NCBI RefSeq assembly: GCF_001902145.1
Contig: NZ_MRST01000017.1
Location: 149,666-213,665, forward strand
Reading direction: 5' to 3'
From: Pseudomonas fluorescens
GTDB lineage: Bacteria; Pseudomonadota; Gammaproteobacteria; Pseudomonadales; Pseudomonadaceae
Length of the DNA: 64,000 nucleotides
Shown: in pieces, positions 43,103 to 51,388 of the stretch
Layout of the letters: each line of letters opens with the position of its first letter
Position numbering within the stretch: position 1 is the stretch's first letter
Notes under the pieces: generated by a model
Told to the model about the DNA's origin: nothing
Databases searched by the model: none
The model's input: only the letters and a program-made list of their open reading frames with translations
Position numbers and translations under genes: made by a program

Positions 43103-44107
43103 ATGCTACGTATCGCCGTTCTAGGTGCCGGGCGCATCGCCAAGATCCACGCCGCCAACGTTGCCGCCCATCCTAATGCCACGCTGGTGCTGGTGGCCGA
43201 CCCCTGGCGCGCAGGTGTCGATGCCTTGAGCACTCAGTTGGGATGCGAGGCCGCGTATGACTGCGCCGCCGTGCTGAGCCGCAAGGACATCGACGCGGTG
43301 GTGATCGGCACGCCCACCGACACCCATGTCGATCTGTTGCTGGCTGCGGTGGCCCAGGGCAAGGCGGTCCTCTGCGAAAAACCCATCGACCTGGATATCG
43401 CCAAGGCGCGCAGCGCGGCGCAAACCGTGGAGCGCCAGGGCGGCAAGGTAATGCTTGGCTTCAACCGGCGCTTCGACCCCGACATGCTGCGCCTGCGCCA
43501 GGCGCTGGATGCGGGCCAGATCGGTGCCGTGCGCCAGGTAATCATCACCAGTCGCGACCCTGGCCTGGCACCGCGTGACTACCTGGAACACTCCGGAGGG
43601 ATCCTGCGCGACATGACCATCCATGACTTTGACACTGCTCGCCATTTGCTCGGCGAGGAACCCGTGGAAGTCAGCGCCTTCGCCAGCCGCCTGGTGGACC
43701 CGACCCTGGAGCAGATCGACGACTACGACAGCGTCATGGTCTTGCTACGCACCGCTTCGGGCAAACAATGCCATATCAACTGCTGCCGCCACGCGGTGTA
43801 TGGCTACGACCAGCGCGTAGAGGTTTCCGGCGCCAGCGGCGTGTTGCTGACCGACAATCACCGGCCCAGCACCTTGCGCCATTGGAGTGCTGATCACACC
43901 GAAGCGCTGGAGCCGCTGCAGCACTTTTTCCTTGAGCGTTACGCGGATGCATATCGCAATGAGCTGACGCAGTTCATCGATGCGCTGAACGAGGGGCGCG
44001 AGTTGCCCACCAGTATGCGCGATGGTTTGTATGCGTTGCATCTGGCTGATTGTGCGCTGGAGTCAGTGAGGACCGGGCGCAGTGTGAAGGTCAGTCATGA
44101 CCTGTAG
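43103..44107 (+). CDS. Gfo/Idh/MocA oxidoreductase, inositol 2-dehydrogenase-like
   Basis: 334 residues with an AGGAG site before ATG 43103. Rossmann motif VLGAGRIAKIHAAN at the N-terminus, IGTPTDTHVDL, the conserved CEKPIDLD (Glu-Lys-Pro) near residue 92, and the catalytic HDFDTARHLLGEE (Asp...His) near residue 172, all typical of IolG/MocA enzymes oxidising inositols. It likely follows LacI on one transcript. It ends within a REP pair, the TAG being part of the REP sequence. No other iol genes (iolBCDE) are present, so this is not the myo-inositol operon. Confidence 0.88.
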   Translation: MLRIAVLGAGRIAKIHAANVAAHPNATLVLVADPWRAGVDALSTQLGCEAAYDCAAVLSRKDIDAVVIGTPTDTHVDLLLAAVAQGKAVLCEKPIDLDIAKARSAAQTVERQGGKVMLGFNRRFDPDMLRLRQALDAGQIGAVRQVIITSRDPGLAPRDYLEHSGGILRDMTIHDFDTARHLLGEEPVEVSAFASRLVDPTLEQIDDYDSVMVLLRTASGKQCHINCCRHAVYGYDQRVEVSGASGVLLTDNHRPSTLRHWSADHTEALEPLQHFFLERYADAYRNELTQFIDALNEGRELPTSMRDGLYALHLADCALESVRTGRSVKVSHDL

Positions 44108-44216
44108 GAGCGAGGGGGACGCCTAGTTCTTGCTTGCGAAAAACGTCAACGATAACGCGTGCTTCCTGGATAAACGCGGCGCTTGTTAGTTTTTCGCGAG
44201 CAAGCTCGCTCCTACA
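44103..44216. repeat. REP pair with a damaged left arm
   Basis: The right arm is a normal type A REP. In the left arm the central GCTTGCTCGC is replaced by GGGGACGCCTAGTTCTTGCT, lengthening it and breaking its internal palindrome. The arm still supplies the TAG stop of the preceding gene. Confidence 0.8.
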
Positions 44217-44237
44217 GAAGGTGATGACGGCTTACGA

Positions 44238-45449
44238 TCAAACGCCTTTGGTCGACGGCAGCAGTACCGTCAGGATGCCCACCAGCGGCAGGAACGAGCA
44301 CAGTTTGTACACGTACTCGATGCCGTGGTGATCAGCGAGCATCCCGAGCAGTGCTGCGCCGATCCCGCTGAAGCCGAACATCAGGCCGAAGAATATCCCG
44401 GCGATCATGCCGACATTGCCCGGTACCAATTCCTGGGCAAACACCACGATGGCCGAGAACGCCGAGGCGATGATAAAGCCGATGACCACGCTGAGTACGG
44501 CGGTCCAGAACAGGTCGACGTAGGGCAGGGCCAGGGTGAACGGTGCGGCGCCGAGGATGGAGAACCAGATGACTTTCTTGCGGCCGATCTTGTCGCCGAT
44601 CGGGCCGCCGGCGAAGGTGCCCACGGCAACCGCGCCGAGGAACAGGAACAGGTACATCTGCGAGCTGGCTACTGACAGCTGGAATTTTTCGATCAGGTAG
44701 AAGGTGAAGTAGCTGGTCAGGCTGGTCATGTACCAGTATTTGGAGAACACCAGCACGGCCAATACCACCAGGGCGAAGGTCACGCGGCCTTTGGACAAGC
44801 CATGGGTCGCCTGGCTGCCTTGCTTGAGCTTGAACAGGTTCAGGTGGTGGCGGTACCAGCGGCTCAAGCCGTAGAGCACCAGGATGGCGAACACCGCAAA
44901 CAGCCCGAACCAGGCGATGTGACTTTGACCGTAGGGAATGATGATCGCCGCCGCCAGCAACGGGCCGAAGGCGCTGCCGGTGTTGCCGCCGACCTGGAAG
45001 GTGGATTGCGCCAGGCCGTAGCGCCCACCGGAGGCCAGGCGGGCCACGCGGGACGTTTCCGGGTGGAAGGTCGACGAGCCCACACCCACCAGCGCCGCCG
45101 CGAGCAATATCGCCGGGAAGTTGCCGACAAAGGCCAGCATCAAGATGCCGATCAAGGTGCACACCATGCCCGCCGGCAATAGCCAGGGTTTGGGGTAGCG
45201 GTCGGTGTGGTAGCCGATCCACGGTTGCAGCAGAGACGCGGTCAACTGGAAGGTCAGGGTGATCAGGCCGACCTGGGTGAAGCTCAGGCCGTAGTTGGCC
45301 TTGAGCATCGGGTAGATCGACGGCAGCACAGCCTGGATCAAGTCATTGATCAGATGCGCCAGGGCACAGGCGCCCAGGACGCGCATGACTAAGGGGCTTA
45401 CTTGCGGGCTGGTCGAAGGTGCGGCGGGTGACGCTGTGAGTGTGGACAT
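44238..45449 (-). CDS. MFS transporter, fosmidomycin-resistance (Fsr)-like
   Basis: 403 residues from ATG 45449, about 12 helices. Fsr hallmarks include AHLINDLIQAVLPSIYPMLKANYGLS at the start, FQLTASLLQPWIGYHTDRYPKPW and GSSTFHPETSRVARLAS. Fsr exports fosmidomycin in E. coli when overproduced; the natural substrate is unknown. The start at 45518 is rejected because the added 23 residues are not hydrophobic or conserved. It is divergent from an AraC-type regulator 150 bases away, which probably controls it. Confidence 0.87.
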   Translation of the reverse strand: MSTLTASPAAPSTSPQVSPLVMRVLGACALAHLINDLIQAVLPSIYPMLKANYGLSFTQVGLITLTFQLTASLLQPWIGYHTDRYPKPWLLPAGMVCTLIGILMLAFVGNFPAILLAAALVGVGSSTFHPETSRVARLASGGRYGLAQSTFQVGGNTGSAFGPLLAAAIIIPYGQSHIAWFGLFAVFAILVLYGLSRWYRHHLNLFKLKQGSQATHGLSKGRVTFALVVLAVLVFSKYWYMTSLTSYFTFYLIEKFQLSVASSQMYLFLFLGAVAVGTFAGGPIGDKIGRKKVIWFSILGAAPFTLALPYVDLFWTAVLSVVIGFIIASAFSAIVVFAQELVPGNVGMIAGIFFGLMFGFSGIGAALLGMLADHHGIEYVYKLCSFLPLVGILTVLLPSTKGV

Positions 45450-45599
45450 GCGGGCATTCCGTACAAGGCAGCTGACAGGCGTGGAGGCGGGCGGCGGTGA
45501 TGTGAACCGCCACTCCATCTGAACTCGGCGTTTATGCTAGATTCAGCGCCAATGCCTGTCTCGCGCAATTCGGGCAGAAACCATCGCAAAAAGGGCGAA

Positions 45600-46373
45600 A
45601 TGATCAAATCACTGGATAAATTTCTGCGAGAAATCGATGAGGGCGACTGGGCCGTCATCAGCTCGGCCACCGATTACCCCGAAAACTGGGTGATCCCCGA
45701 ACACAGCCACAACAAGCACCAACTGCTGTACGCCATCGGCGGTGTGATGGTGGTGTACTCGGCCTTGAGGCAATGGACGGTGCCGCCCAATCGTGGCTTC
45801 TGGATGCCTTGCGGTCAAGTTCACTCACTGCGCTGCGTGGGTACGCTGCAGATGCGCAGCGTATTTGTGCGCCCGGGCAGCTTTCCCAACGTGCCCTGCG
45901 AGCCCAAGACAGTGACGGTTTCGCCGTTGCTGAGTGAGCTGATCAAGGCCTCGGTGAGCTTGAAGCCGCCGTATGCCGAGGATTCACGCGACGCGCGGAT
46001 CATGCACCTGATTCTTGACGAACTGGCCATCCTGCCGGCCTTGCCGCTGTCGCTGCCCCAGCCTGCCGACCCGCGCCTGCGCCCGATTTGCCTGGCGTTA
46101 CAGGATGAACCGAGTGATGGCTCCACCGTCGCCGACTGGAGTGCGCGGTTGGGGTTGGATCAAACCACCATCCAGCGCCTGTTCCGCAAGGAAACCGGCA
46201 TGACCTTCGGCCAATGGCGCCAGCAGGCGCGGCTGCTGCTGGCGCTGGAACGCATTGCGGTGGGGGAGAAGATCATCGATGTGGCGTTTGAGTTGGGCTA
46301 TGAAAGCCCCAGCGCTTTTACCAGCATGTTCAAGAAACAGTTTGGCAAAACGCCGAGTCATTTTTTCAAGTAG
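45600..46373 (+). CDS. AraC-family regulator with cupin sensor
   Basis: 257 residues from ATG 45600; an ATG at 45534 is also in frame, but the extra 22 residues are charged and unlike the family. The N-terminal cupin has IPEHSHNKHQLLYAIGGVMVV and WMPCGQVHSLRC. The C-terminal double helix-turn-helix begins near 175 (VADWSARLGLDQTTIQRLFRKETG, then IIDVAFELGYESPSAFTSMFKKQFG). Divergent from the Fsr-like transporter and so its probable regulator. Cupin AraC proteins usually sense small metabolites or drugs. Confidence 0.88.
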   Translation: MIKSLDKFLREIDEGDWAVISSATDYPENWVIPEHSHNKHQLLYAIGGVMVVYSALRQWTVPPNRGFWMPCGQVHSLRCVGTLQMRSVFVRPGSFPNVPCEPKTVTVSPLLSELIKASVSLKPPYAEDSRDARIMHLILDELAILPALPLSLPQPADPRLRPICLALQDEPSDGSTVADWSARLGLDQTTIQRLFRKETGMTFGQWRQQARLLLALERIAVGEKIIDVAFELGYESPSAFTSMFKKQFGKTPSHFFK

Positions 46374-46464
46374 CGCCGCTCGCCATCAACGACAGCGTGG
46401 ACACCTCGACCGGGTCACGCCTTCCAGGAGCGGGCACAGGCCGCGACCACGCACAGTCAGGTTA

Positions 46465-47967
46465 TTAATTGATGCGCGGGTGTTGCTGCACCAGGTTTTC
46501 CCGCTTGCTCTGCAGCGCGGCAATCTCGGCGTCGATGTCTTCGATTCTCTGCTCGATATTGTCGTGATGCTCCTGCAGCAGCTCCTTGGCTTCTTCCATG
46601 TCGGAAGCCGCCGGAGCCGCGCCACGCAGAGGCTTGTTGGCGGTTTCCTTCATGGTCAGGCCCGTGATCAGGCCGACTACCGCGAACACCATCAGGTAAT
46701 AGGCGGGCATGTACAGGTTGTTGGTGCTCTCCACCAGCCAGGCCACAGCGGTGGGCGTGACACCGGCGATCAGTACCGACACGTTGAAGGCGCTGGCCAG
46801 GGCGCTGTAGCGCAGGTGGGTCGGGAACATCGCCGGCAAGGTCGAAGCCATCACGCCGATAAAGAAGTTCAGCACCACCGCCAGGATCAACAGGCCACTG
46901 AAAATCAGGCCGGTCTTGCCGCTGGTGATCAGCATGAAGGCCGGGATCGACAGGAACAGCAGGCCGATGCTGCCGGCGATGATGAACGGCCTGCGGCCGA
47001 TCTTGTCGCTGACAAAGCCAATGAACGGCTGCACGAACAACATGCCGACCATGATCGCGATGATGATCAGCACGCCGCTGTTTTCGGCATAGTGCAGGTT
47101 GTGGGACAGGTAGCTCGGCATGTAGGTGAGCAGCATGTAGTAGGTCACGTTGGTGGCCGCGACGATACCGATGCAGGTCAGCAGGCTGCGCCAGTGCTTG
47201 GTGGCGATTTCCTTGAACGAGACTTTAGGGCCGTGGCTCAAGCCTTCGCGGTCACCCTGCTCGAGTTTGTCGACATGCTGTTGAAAGGCTGGAGTCTCTT
47301 CCAGTGCGTGGCGCAGGTACAGGCCGATGATGCCCAGGGGCAGGGCGAGGAAGAACGGCAGGCGCCAGCCCCAGGCCTCGAATTCTGCTTCACCGAGCAC
47401 GGTGGAGATCAACACCACCACACCCGCGCCGAGCACGAAGCCGGCGATGGAGCCGAAGTCCAGCCAGCTGCCAAGGAAGCCGCGCTTGCGGTCCGGGGCG
47501 TATTCAGCCACGAAAATCGACGCGCCGGTGTACTCGCCGCCCACCGAGAAACCCTGGGCCATTTTGCACAGCAGCAACAGGATCGGGGCCCAGATGCCAA
47601 TGGAGGCATAGCCGGGGATCAAGCCGATGGCAAAGGTGCTCAAGGACATGATCACGATGGTGGCGGCCAGGACTTTTTGCCGCCCGTACTTATCGCCCAG
47701 TGCGCCGAAGAACAGGCCGCCCAGCGGGCGAATCAGGAAAGGTACGGAGAAGGTGGCCAGCGCTGCGATCATCTGGACGCTGGGGGAGGCGCCGGGAAAG
47801 AACACCTTGCCCAGCACATAGGCGACAAAGCCATAGACGCCAAAGTCGAACCATTCCATGGCATTGCCAAGTGCGGCGGCGGTGATCGCCTTGCGCATCT
47901 TGCTGTCGTCGACAATGGTGATGTCTTTCAATCCGATGGGTTTGACGCGTTTTTTACGTAGTTTCAT
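46465..47967 (-). CDS. proP: Osmoprotectant/proton symporter ProP
   Basis: 500 residues from ATG 47967, exactly the E. coli ProP length. Metabolite:H+ symporter MFS branch: ALGNAMEWFDFGVYGFVAYVLG in helix 1, GALGDKYGRQKVLA (motif A), MAQGFSVGGEYTGAS, 12 helices in all. The last 45 residues (MEEAKELLQEHHDNIEQ through AALQSKRENLVQQ) form a heptad coiled coil, the osmosensory feature of ProP. It imports glycine betaine and proline at high osmolarity. A perfect hairpin lies in the leader at 47996-48018. Confidence 0.92.
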   Translation of the reverse strand: MKLRKKRVKPIGLKDITIVDDSKMRKAITAAALGNAMEWFDFGVYGFVAYVLGKVFFPGASPSVQMIAALATFSVPFLIRPLGGLFFGALGDKYGRQKVLAATIVIMSLSTFAIGLIPGYASIGIWAPILLLLCKMAQGFSVGGEYTGASIFVAEYAPDRKRGFLGSWLDFGSIAGFVLGAGVVVLISTVLGEAEFEAWGWRLPFFLALPLGIIGLYLRHALEETPAFQQHVDKLEQGDREGLSHGPKVSFKEIATKHWRSLLTCIGIVAATNVTYYMLLTYMPSYLSHNLHYAENSGVLIIIAIMVGMLFVQPFIGFVSDKIGRRPFIIAGSIGLLFLSIPAFMLITSGKTGLIFSGLLILAVVLNFFIGVMASTLPAMFPTHLRYSALASAFNVSVLIAGVTPTAVAWLVESTNNLYMPAYYLMVFAVVGLITGLTMKETANKPLRGAAPAASDMEEAKELLQEHHDNIEQRIEDIDAEIAALQSKRENLVQQHPRIN

Positions 47968-47995
47968 GCGGGCCACTCAAAAGCTGAACAGGGGA

Positions 47996-48018
47996 GGTGC
48001 CATCGCAACGATGGCACC
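47996..48018 (-). promoter_or_regulatory. Perfect hairpin/palindrome in the proP leader
   Basis: GGTGCCATCG-CAA-CGATGGCACC is a 10-bp stem with a 3-base loop, 29 bases upstream of the proP ATG. With no T run it is more likely a leader structure or operator than a terminator. Confidence 0.5.
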
Positions 48019-48140
48019 GCTCTGTCAGTTCAGATACAAGTGGACACGAAATAATTCACCGCTTTGTGTATTTTTTCTCACATGGGATGAAACGTTCGGT
48101 TTTCGAGGCCTATGCATAACTAGCGGCAAAACAGATCAAA

Positions 48141-48251
48141 TGTGGGAGTTGTCGAGCTGCGGCGAGGCTGCGAAGGCGGCGGTACTGTTGGCATTTTGTG
48201 TTGCCTGACCCACCGCCATCGCGGCCTCGCTAAAGCTCGTGCGCTCCCACA
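48141..48251. repeat. REP pair (type C)
   Basis: Inverted TGTGGGAG...CTCCCACA arms with GCGGCGAGGC / GCCTCGC inner segments and a shared middle (TGTTGGCATTTTGTG); a near copy is at 61358-61472. Confidence 0.8.
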
Positions 48252-48293
48252 GGGGTTGTCATTGTCAGTCAGGCAAACAGGGAAGTCATTCAT

Positions 48294-48824
48294 ATGCCAA
48301 GCAGCTATTCACGCCTCACCTACCGCCAACCACGGCCTGCAGACGTTCAGCGATTGTTCGCGATCTTCGGCGATCCACAGACCAACTTGTTCAATCCTGC
48401 CGGGCCGCTGCCCAACCTGGGTGCGGCACAACGGCTATTGGATCACTGGCTGCAACAATGGGCCTCCCAGGGCTACGGCTGGTGGGCGATTGCCCGCAAA
48501 GAGACCCCCGAACACATCATCGGCTTTGGCGGCATTGCGCCACTTGACTACCTGACGCAGCGGCGCATCAACCTTGGTTATCGCCTGGCCGTCGAGGCGT
48601 GGGGGCAGGGGTATGCCACTGAGCTGGGTCGTGACGCCCTGGCGCTGGCGTTCGACACCCTATCTTTACCGGAAGTCTTCGGCCTGGTGCGGCCCGATCA
48701 CGCCGCGTCGATCCGCGTACTTGAGAAACTCGGCATGCAACGCTTTGGCCTGCTCGACGATGTACCCGGCCAAGCGCCCAGCGCGGTTCTCAGGGTTTGT
48801 CATCCTATAACCGCACAGCCCTGA
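48294..48824 (+). CDS. GNAT acetyltransferase, RimJ/RimL-like
   Basis: 176 residues. GNAT fold with RLTYRQPRPADVQRLFAIFGDP at the start, GFGGIAPLDYLTQRRINLGYRL, and the acetyl-CoA loop EAWGQGYATELGRDAL (Q-x2-G-x-A/G), then DHAASIRVLEKLGMQRFG. The RimJ/RimL branch acetylates N-termini of ribosomal proteins or small substrates; which one is not evident. It lies alone, with the hexuronate-type transporter promoter following its stop. Confidence 0.87.
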   Translation: MPSSYSRLTYRQPRPADVQRLFAIFGDPQTNLFNPAGPLPNLGAAQRLLDHWLQQWASQGYGWWAIARKETPEHIIGFGGIAPLDYLTQRRINLGYRLAVEAWGQGYATELGRDALALAFDTLSLPEVFGLVRPDHAASIRVLEKLGMQRFGLLDDVPGQAPSAVLRVCHPITAQP

Positions 48825-48871
48825 TATTTTCATATTTCAGATATAACGTAGATAAACGGCAATCTTTGCGA

Positions 48872-48900
48872 TTGACACCCCGTGGGTGTCCCGATATAAA
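48872..48900 (+). promoter_or_regulatory. Near-consensus sigma70 promoter with embedded operator
   Basis: TTGACA at 48872-48877 and TATAAA at 48895-48900 are 17 bases apart. A 17-base palindrome GACACCC-CGT-GGGTGTC at 48874-48890 overlaps the -35 and spacer, the ideal place for a repressor. It drives the MFS gene at 48968. Confidence 0.75.
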
Positions 48901-48967
48901 ACTTGCAGTTGTACGATGACATATGACGTTACATGTGTCCTACCTAACAAAAATAAAAAGTGATGCC

Positions 48968-50371
48968 ATGAATCTGAACGAGCCCATCAGTGCCCTTCGT
49001 GTCGGCCAGGCGGTCGGCAGCTATCGCTGGACGATCTGCGCGATGTTGTTTTTCGCGACCACGGTCAATTACCTCGACCGCCAGGTGCTCAGCCTGTTGG
49101 CACCGCAACTGTCAACGCAGTTTGGCTGGAGCAACAGCGATTACGCCAACATCGCGGCGGTGTTCCAGTTTGTCTACGCCATTTCCATGCTGTTTGCCGG
49201 GCGCTTCGTCGACAGGATCGGCACCAAGGCCGCCTATGTGGTAGCAATTGGTATCTGGTCCACTGGCGCGATCATGCATGCGTTTTCGGTGCCGATGGGC
49301 GAGGGCATCGCAGCCGTCAGTGGTGCCATTGGCCTGGCGGTGATCCCGGTGTCGATTGCCGGTTTCATGCTCTCACGGGCGGTGTTGGCGATTGGCGAAG
49401 CGGGTAACTTCCCGATTGCGATCAAGGCCACTGCCGAATATTTCCCCAAGAAAGAACGCTCCCTGGCCACCGGCATCTTCAACTCCGGGGCCAATGTCGG
49501 CGCGATCCTGGCGCCGATCTGCGTCCCCTTGATTGCCGGCTTGTGGGGGTGGGAAGCCGCTTTTATAGTCATCGGCATGCTGGGATTTGTATGGGTAGCC
49601 ATCTGGGCTACCGTGTACGAAAAACCGGAACAGCAAAAACGCCTGTCACCTGAAGAGCTGGCCTACATCCGCAGCGACCAGACCGTACAACCGTTCGGCC
49701 CAGTGCCAGCGGACACCGCTGCGAAGAAAGTCTCCTGGTTCAAGCTGTTGACCTACCGCCAGACCTGGGCGTTTGCCTTCGGCAAGTTCATGACCGACGG
49801 GGTGTGGTGGTTTTTCCTGTTCTGGCTGCCCACCTACCTGTCTGCCCAATACGGCATGAAAGGCGCCGATATCGTGATGCCGCTGGCGGTGCTGTACAGC
49901 ATGACCATGGTCGGCAGTATTGGCGGCGGCTGGTTCCCCAGCTACTTCATGGCGCGCGGCGATGCCCCCTATGACGGGCGTATGAAAGCCATGCTGGTGA
50001 TTGCGCTGTTCCCGCTGGTGGTGTTGCTGGCGCAGCCGTTGGGTTACCTCAGCTTCTGGGTGCCGGTGTTGCTGATCGGTGTGGGCGCTTCGGCACACCA
50101 GGCGTGGTCATGCAACATTTTCACCACCGTGTCCGATATGTTCCCGCAGAAAACCGTGGCCTCGGTGGTCGGCATTGGCGGCATGGCCGGTGGCCTGGGT
50201 GGCGTGCTCATGACCAAGATCGGTGGCTGGGTGTTCGACTATTACAAGTCCATCAACGACATCCATACCGGCTACATGATCATGTTTGCCATCTGCGCCC
50301 TGGCTTACCTGGTGGCCTGGAGCGTGATGAAGACGCTGGTGCCGCGCCACAAGGAAATCACTGATCTGTAA
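48968..50371 (+). CDS. MFS transporter, hexuronate/anion:cation symporter type
   Basis: 467 residues from ATG 48968. The ACS-family signature is clear: FFATTVNYLDRQVLSLLAPQLSTQFGWS in helix 1, FAGRFVDRIGTKAAY, and AIGEAGNFPIAIKATAEYFPKKERSLATGIFNSGANVGAI. Such carriers (ExuT, GudP) import hexuronates or aldarates. A very strong sigma70 promoter with an overlapping palindrome is located 68 bases upstream, so the gene should be highly expressed once a repressor leaves. No catabolic genes adjoin it. The last 14 bases overlap the convergent DMT gene. I do not assign ExuT itself. Confidence 0.85.
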   Translation: MNLNEPISALRVGQAVGSYRWTICAMLFFATTVNYLDRQVLSLLAPQLSTQFGWSNSDYANIAAVFQFVYAISMLFAGRFVDRIGTKAAYVVAIGIWSTGAIMHAFSVPMGEGIAAVSGAIGLAVIPVSIAGFMLSRAVLAIGEAGNFPIAIKATAEYFPKKERSLATGIFNSGANVGAILAPICVPLIAGLWGWEAAFIVIGMLGFVWVAIWATVYEKPEQQKRLSPEELAYIRSDQTVQPFGPVPADTAAKKVSWFKLLTYRQTWAFAFGKFMTDGVWWFFLFWLPTYLSAQYGMKGADIVMPLAVLYSMTMVGSIGGGWFPSYFMARGDAPYDGRMKAMLVIALFPLVVLLAQPLGYLSFWVPVLLIGVGASAHQAWSCNIFTTVSDMFPQKTVASVVGIGGMAGGLGGVLMTKIGGWVFDYYKSINDIHTGYMIMFAICALAYLVAWSVMKTLVPRHKEITDL

Positions 50372-51296
50372 CGATACGAACCGCCATGACCACGCCTACG
50401 AGCACGGCAGCCAAGCCCACGGCTTCCAGTGGTGTCGGCCAGCGCTGGTGAAAGCCTAGGCCGAGCAGGCTGGCGAAGATTGATTCCAGAGCAATCAATT
50501 GGCCGCTCAGTACCATGGGCAGGCGCCGCGTTGCTGCGTTCCAGGCCCAGGCGCCGACCACCGTGGACATTACGGCGATGCCCAGGCTCCAGGTATACAG
50601 CGGCCATGCCTGGCTCCAAGCCGCGCCAAGGGTCGGCAACCGGAACAAGCCCAGCGCGTATAGCCACGGCAGCAGACACACAGCCGCGCCCCCTGCGCCT
50701 ACCAGCATCAGGGCAGTCCACAGGCCGGTTGCGCTGGCTGGCAGGCGCCCCAGTTGCTTTTGATTGATGACGCTGAACCCCAGCCACAAAGCCACTGCGC
50801 CCAGGGAGAAGCACAACCCCGCCAGCCAGGACCCGGTGCCGGAGGCGGGCAGGTGGAGGCTGCTGACCGTGGCCAGCAACAGCCCCACCGTGAGGCAGGA
50901 CAGCGGCATCACCAACTGGCGCCATTGCAGGATCTTGTGACTGGCGTTGCCTATCAACGCCAGTAGCACCGGAACCATCCCGACAAACGCTGGCGTCAGC
51001 ACCGGCCCGCCGAACATCACACCGCCAGCAATGCACACGCCATAACCCAGGCAACCCAGTGCGCCAAGTGCTGCCGCGAGCACGCACTGGCCGGTGCTGA
51101 GTACACTCAATTGCGCCCTGCACACCATCATCCAGACGAGACCCAGCCCACCGGCCATCAGAAACCGTACGGCCATCAAGTCGTAGAGGCTGTAGACGCC
51201 CGTGACGTAGGGCGCAATGAAGTTCAGCGCCCAGCCCAGGGTGGCGACAACGGCAAATATCACACCGGTAAAGAGTGAGGCGCGGGCGGTGGTCAT
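50358..51296 (-). CDS. DMT-superfamily (EamA) transporter
   Basis: 312 residues, ten membrane helices in two EamA repeats (GVIFAVVATLGWALNFIAPYV, ALGCLGYGVCIAGGVMFGG, then LCFSLGAVALWLGFSVINQ and TWSLGIAVMSTVVGAWAWNA). Probable exporter of a small metabolite. Divergent from the LysR regulator at 51389 across 92 bases, the typical regulator-exporter arrangement. It is convergent and overlapping with the hexuronate-type carrier. Confidence 0.85.
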   Translation of the reverse strand: MTTARASLFTGVIFAVVATLGWALNFIAPYVTGVYSLYDLMAVRFLMAGGLGLVWMMVCRAQLSVLSTGQCVLAAALGALGCLGYGVCIAGGVMFGGPVLTPAFVGMVPVLLALIGNASHKILQWRQLVMPLSCLTVGLLLATVSSLHLPASGTGSWLAGLCFSLGAVALWLGFSVINQKQLGRLPASATGLWTALMLVGAGGAAVCLLPWLYALGLFRLPTLGAAWSQAWPLYTWSLGIAVMSTVVGAWAWNAATRRLPMVLSGQLIALESIFASLLGLGFHQRWPTPLEAVGLAAVLVGVVMAVRIVTDQ

Positions 51297-51388
51297 CAGG
51301 CTGATCCATGAAGTGAGGGATTCATGGTGCCCAGCGCTGCGGCTATGCTACAAACGAGTTTTCGGCCTTGGATGCATAACCACAGATT

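Larger units (their letters stand above)
47968..48293. other. proP / GNAT intergenic region
   Basis: A 326-base divergent gap. It holds the proP leader hairpin (47996-48018) and a type C REP pair (48141-48251). No additional gene is seen. Confidence 0.6.

Noticed and set aside
46255..47961. 568-residue plus-strand ORF opposite proP
   Set aside because: Shadow of proP; low-complexity His/Gln/Asp-rich translation with no start site.
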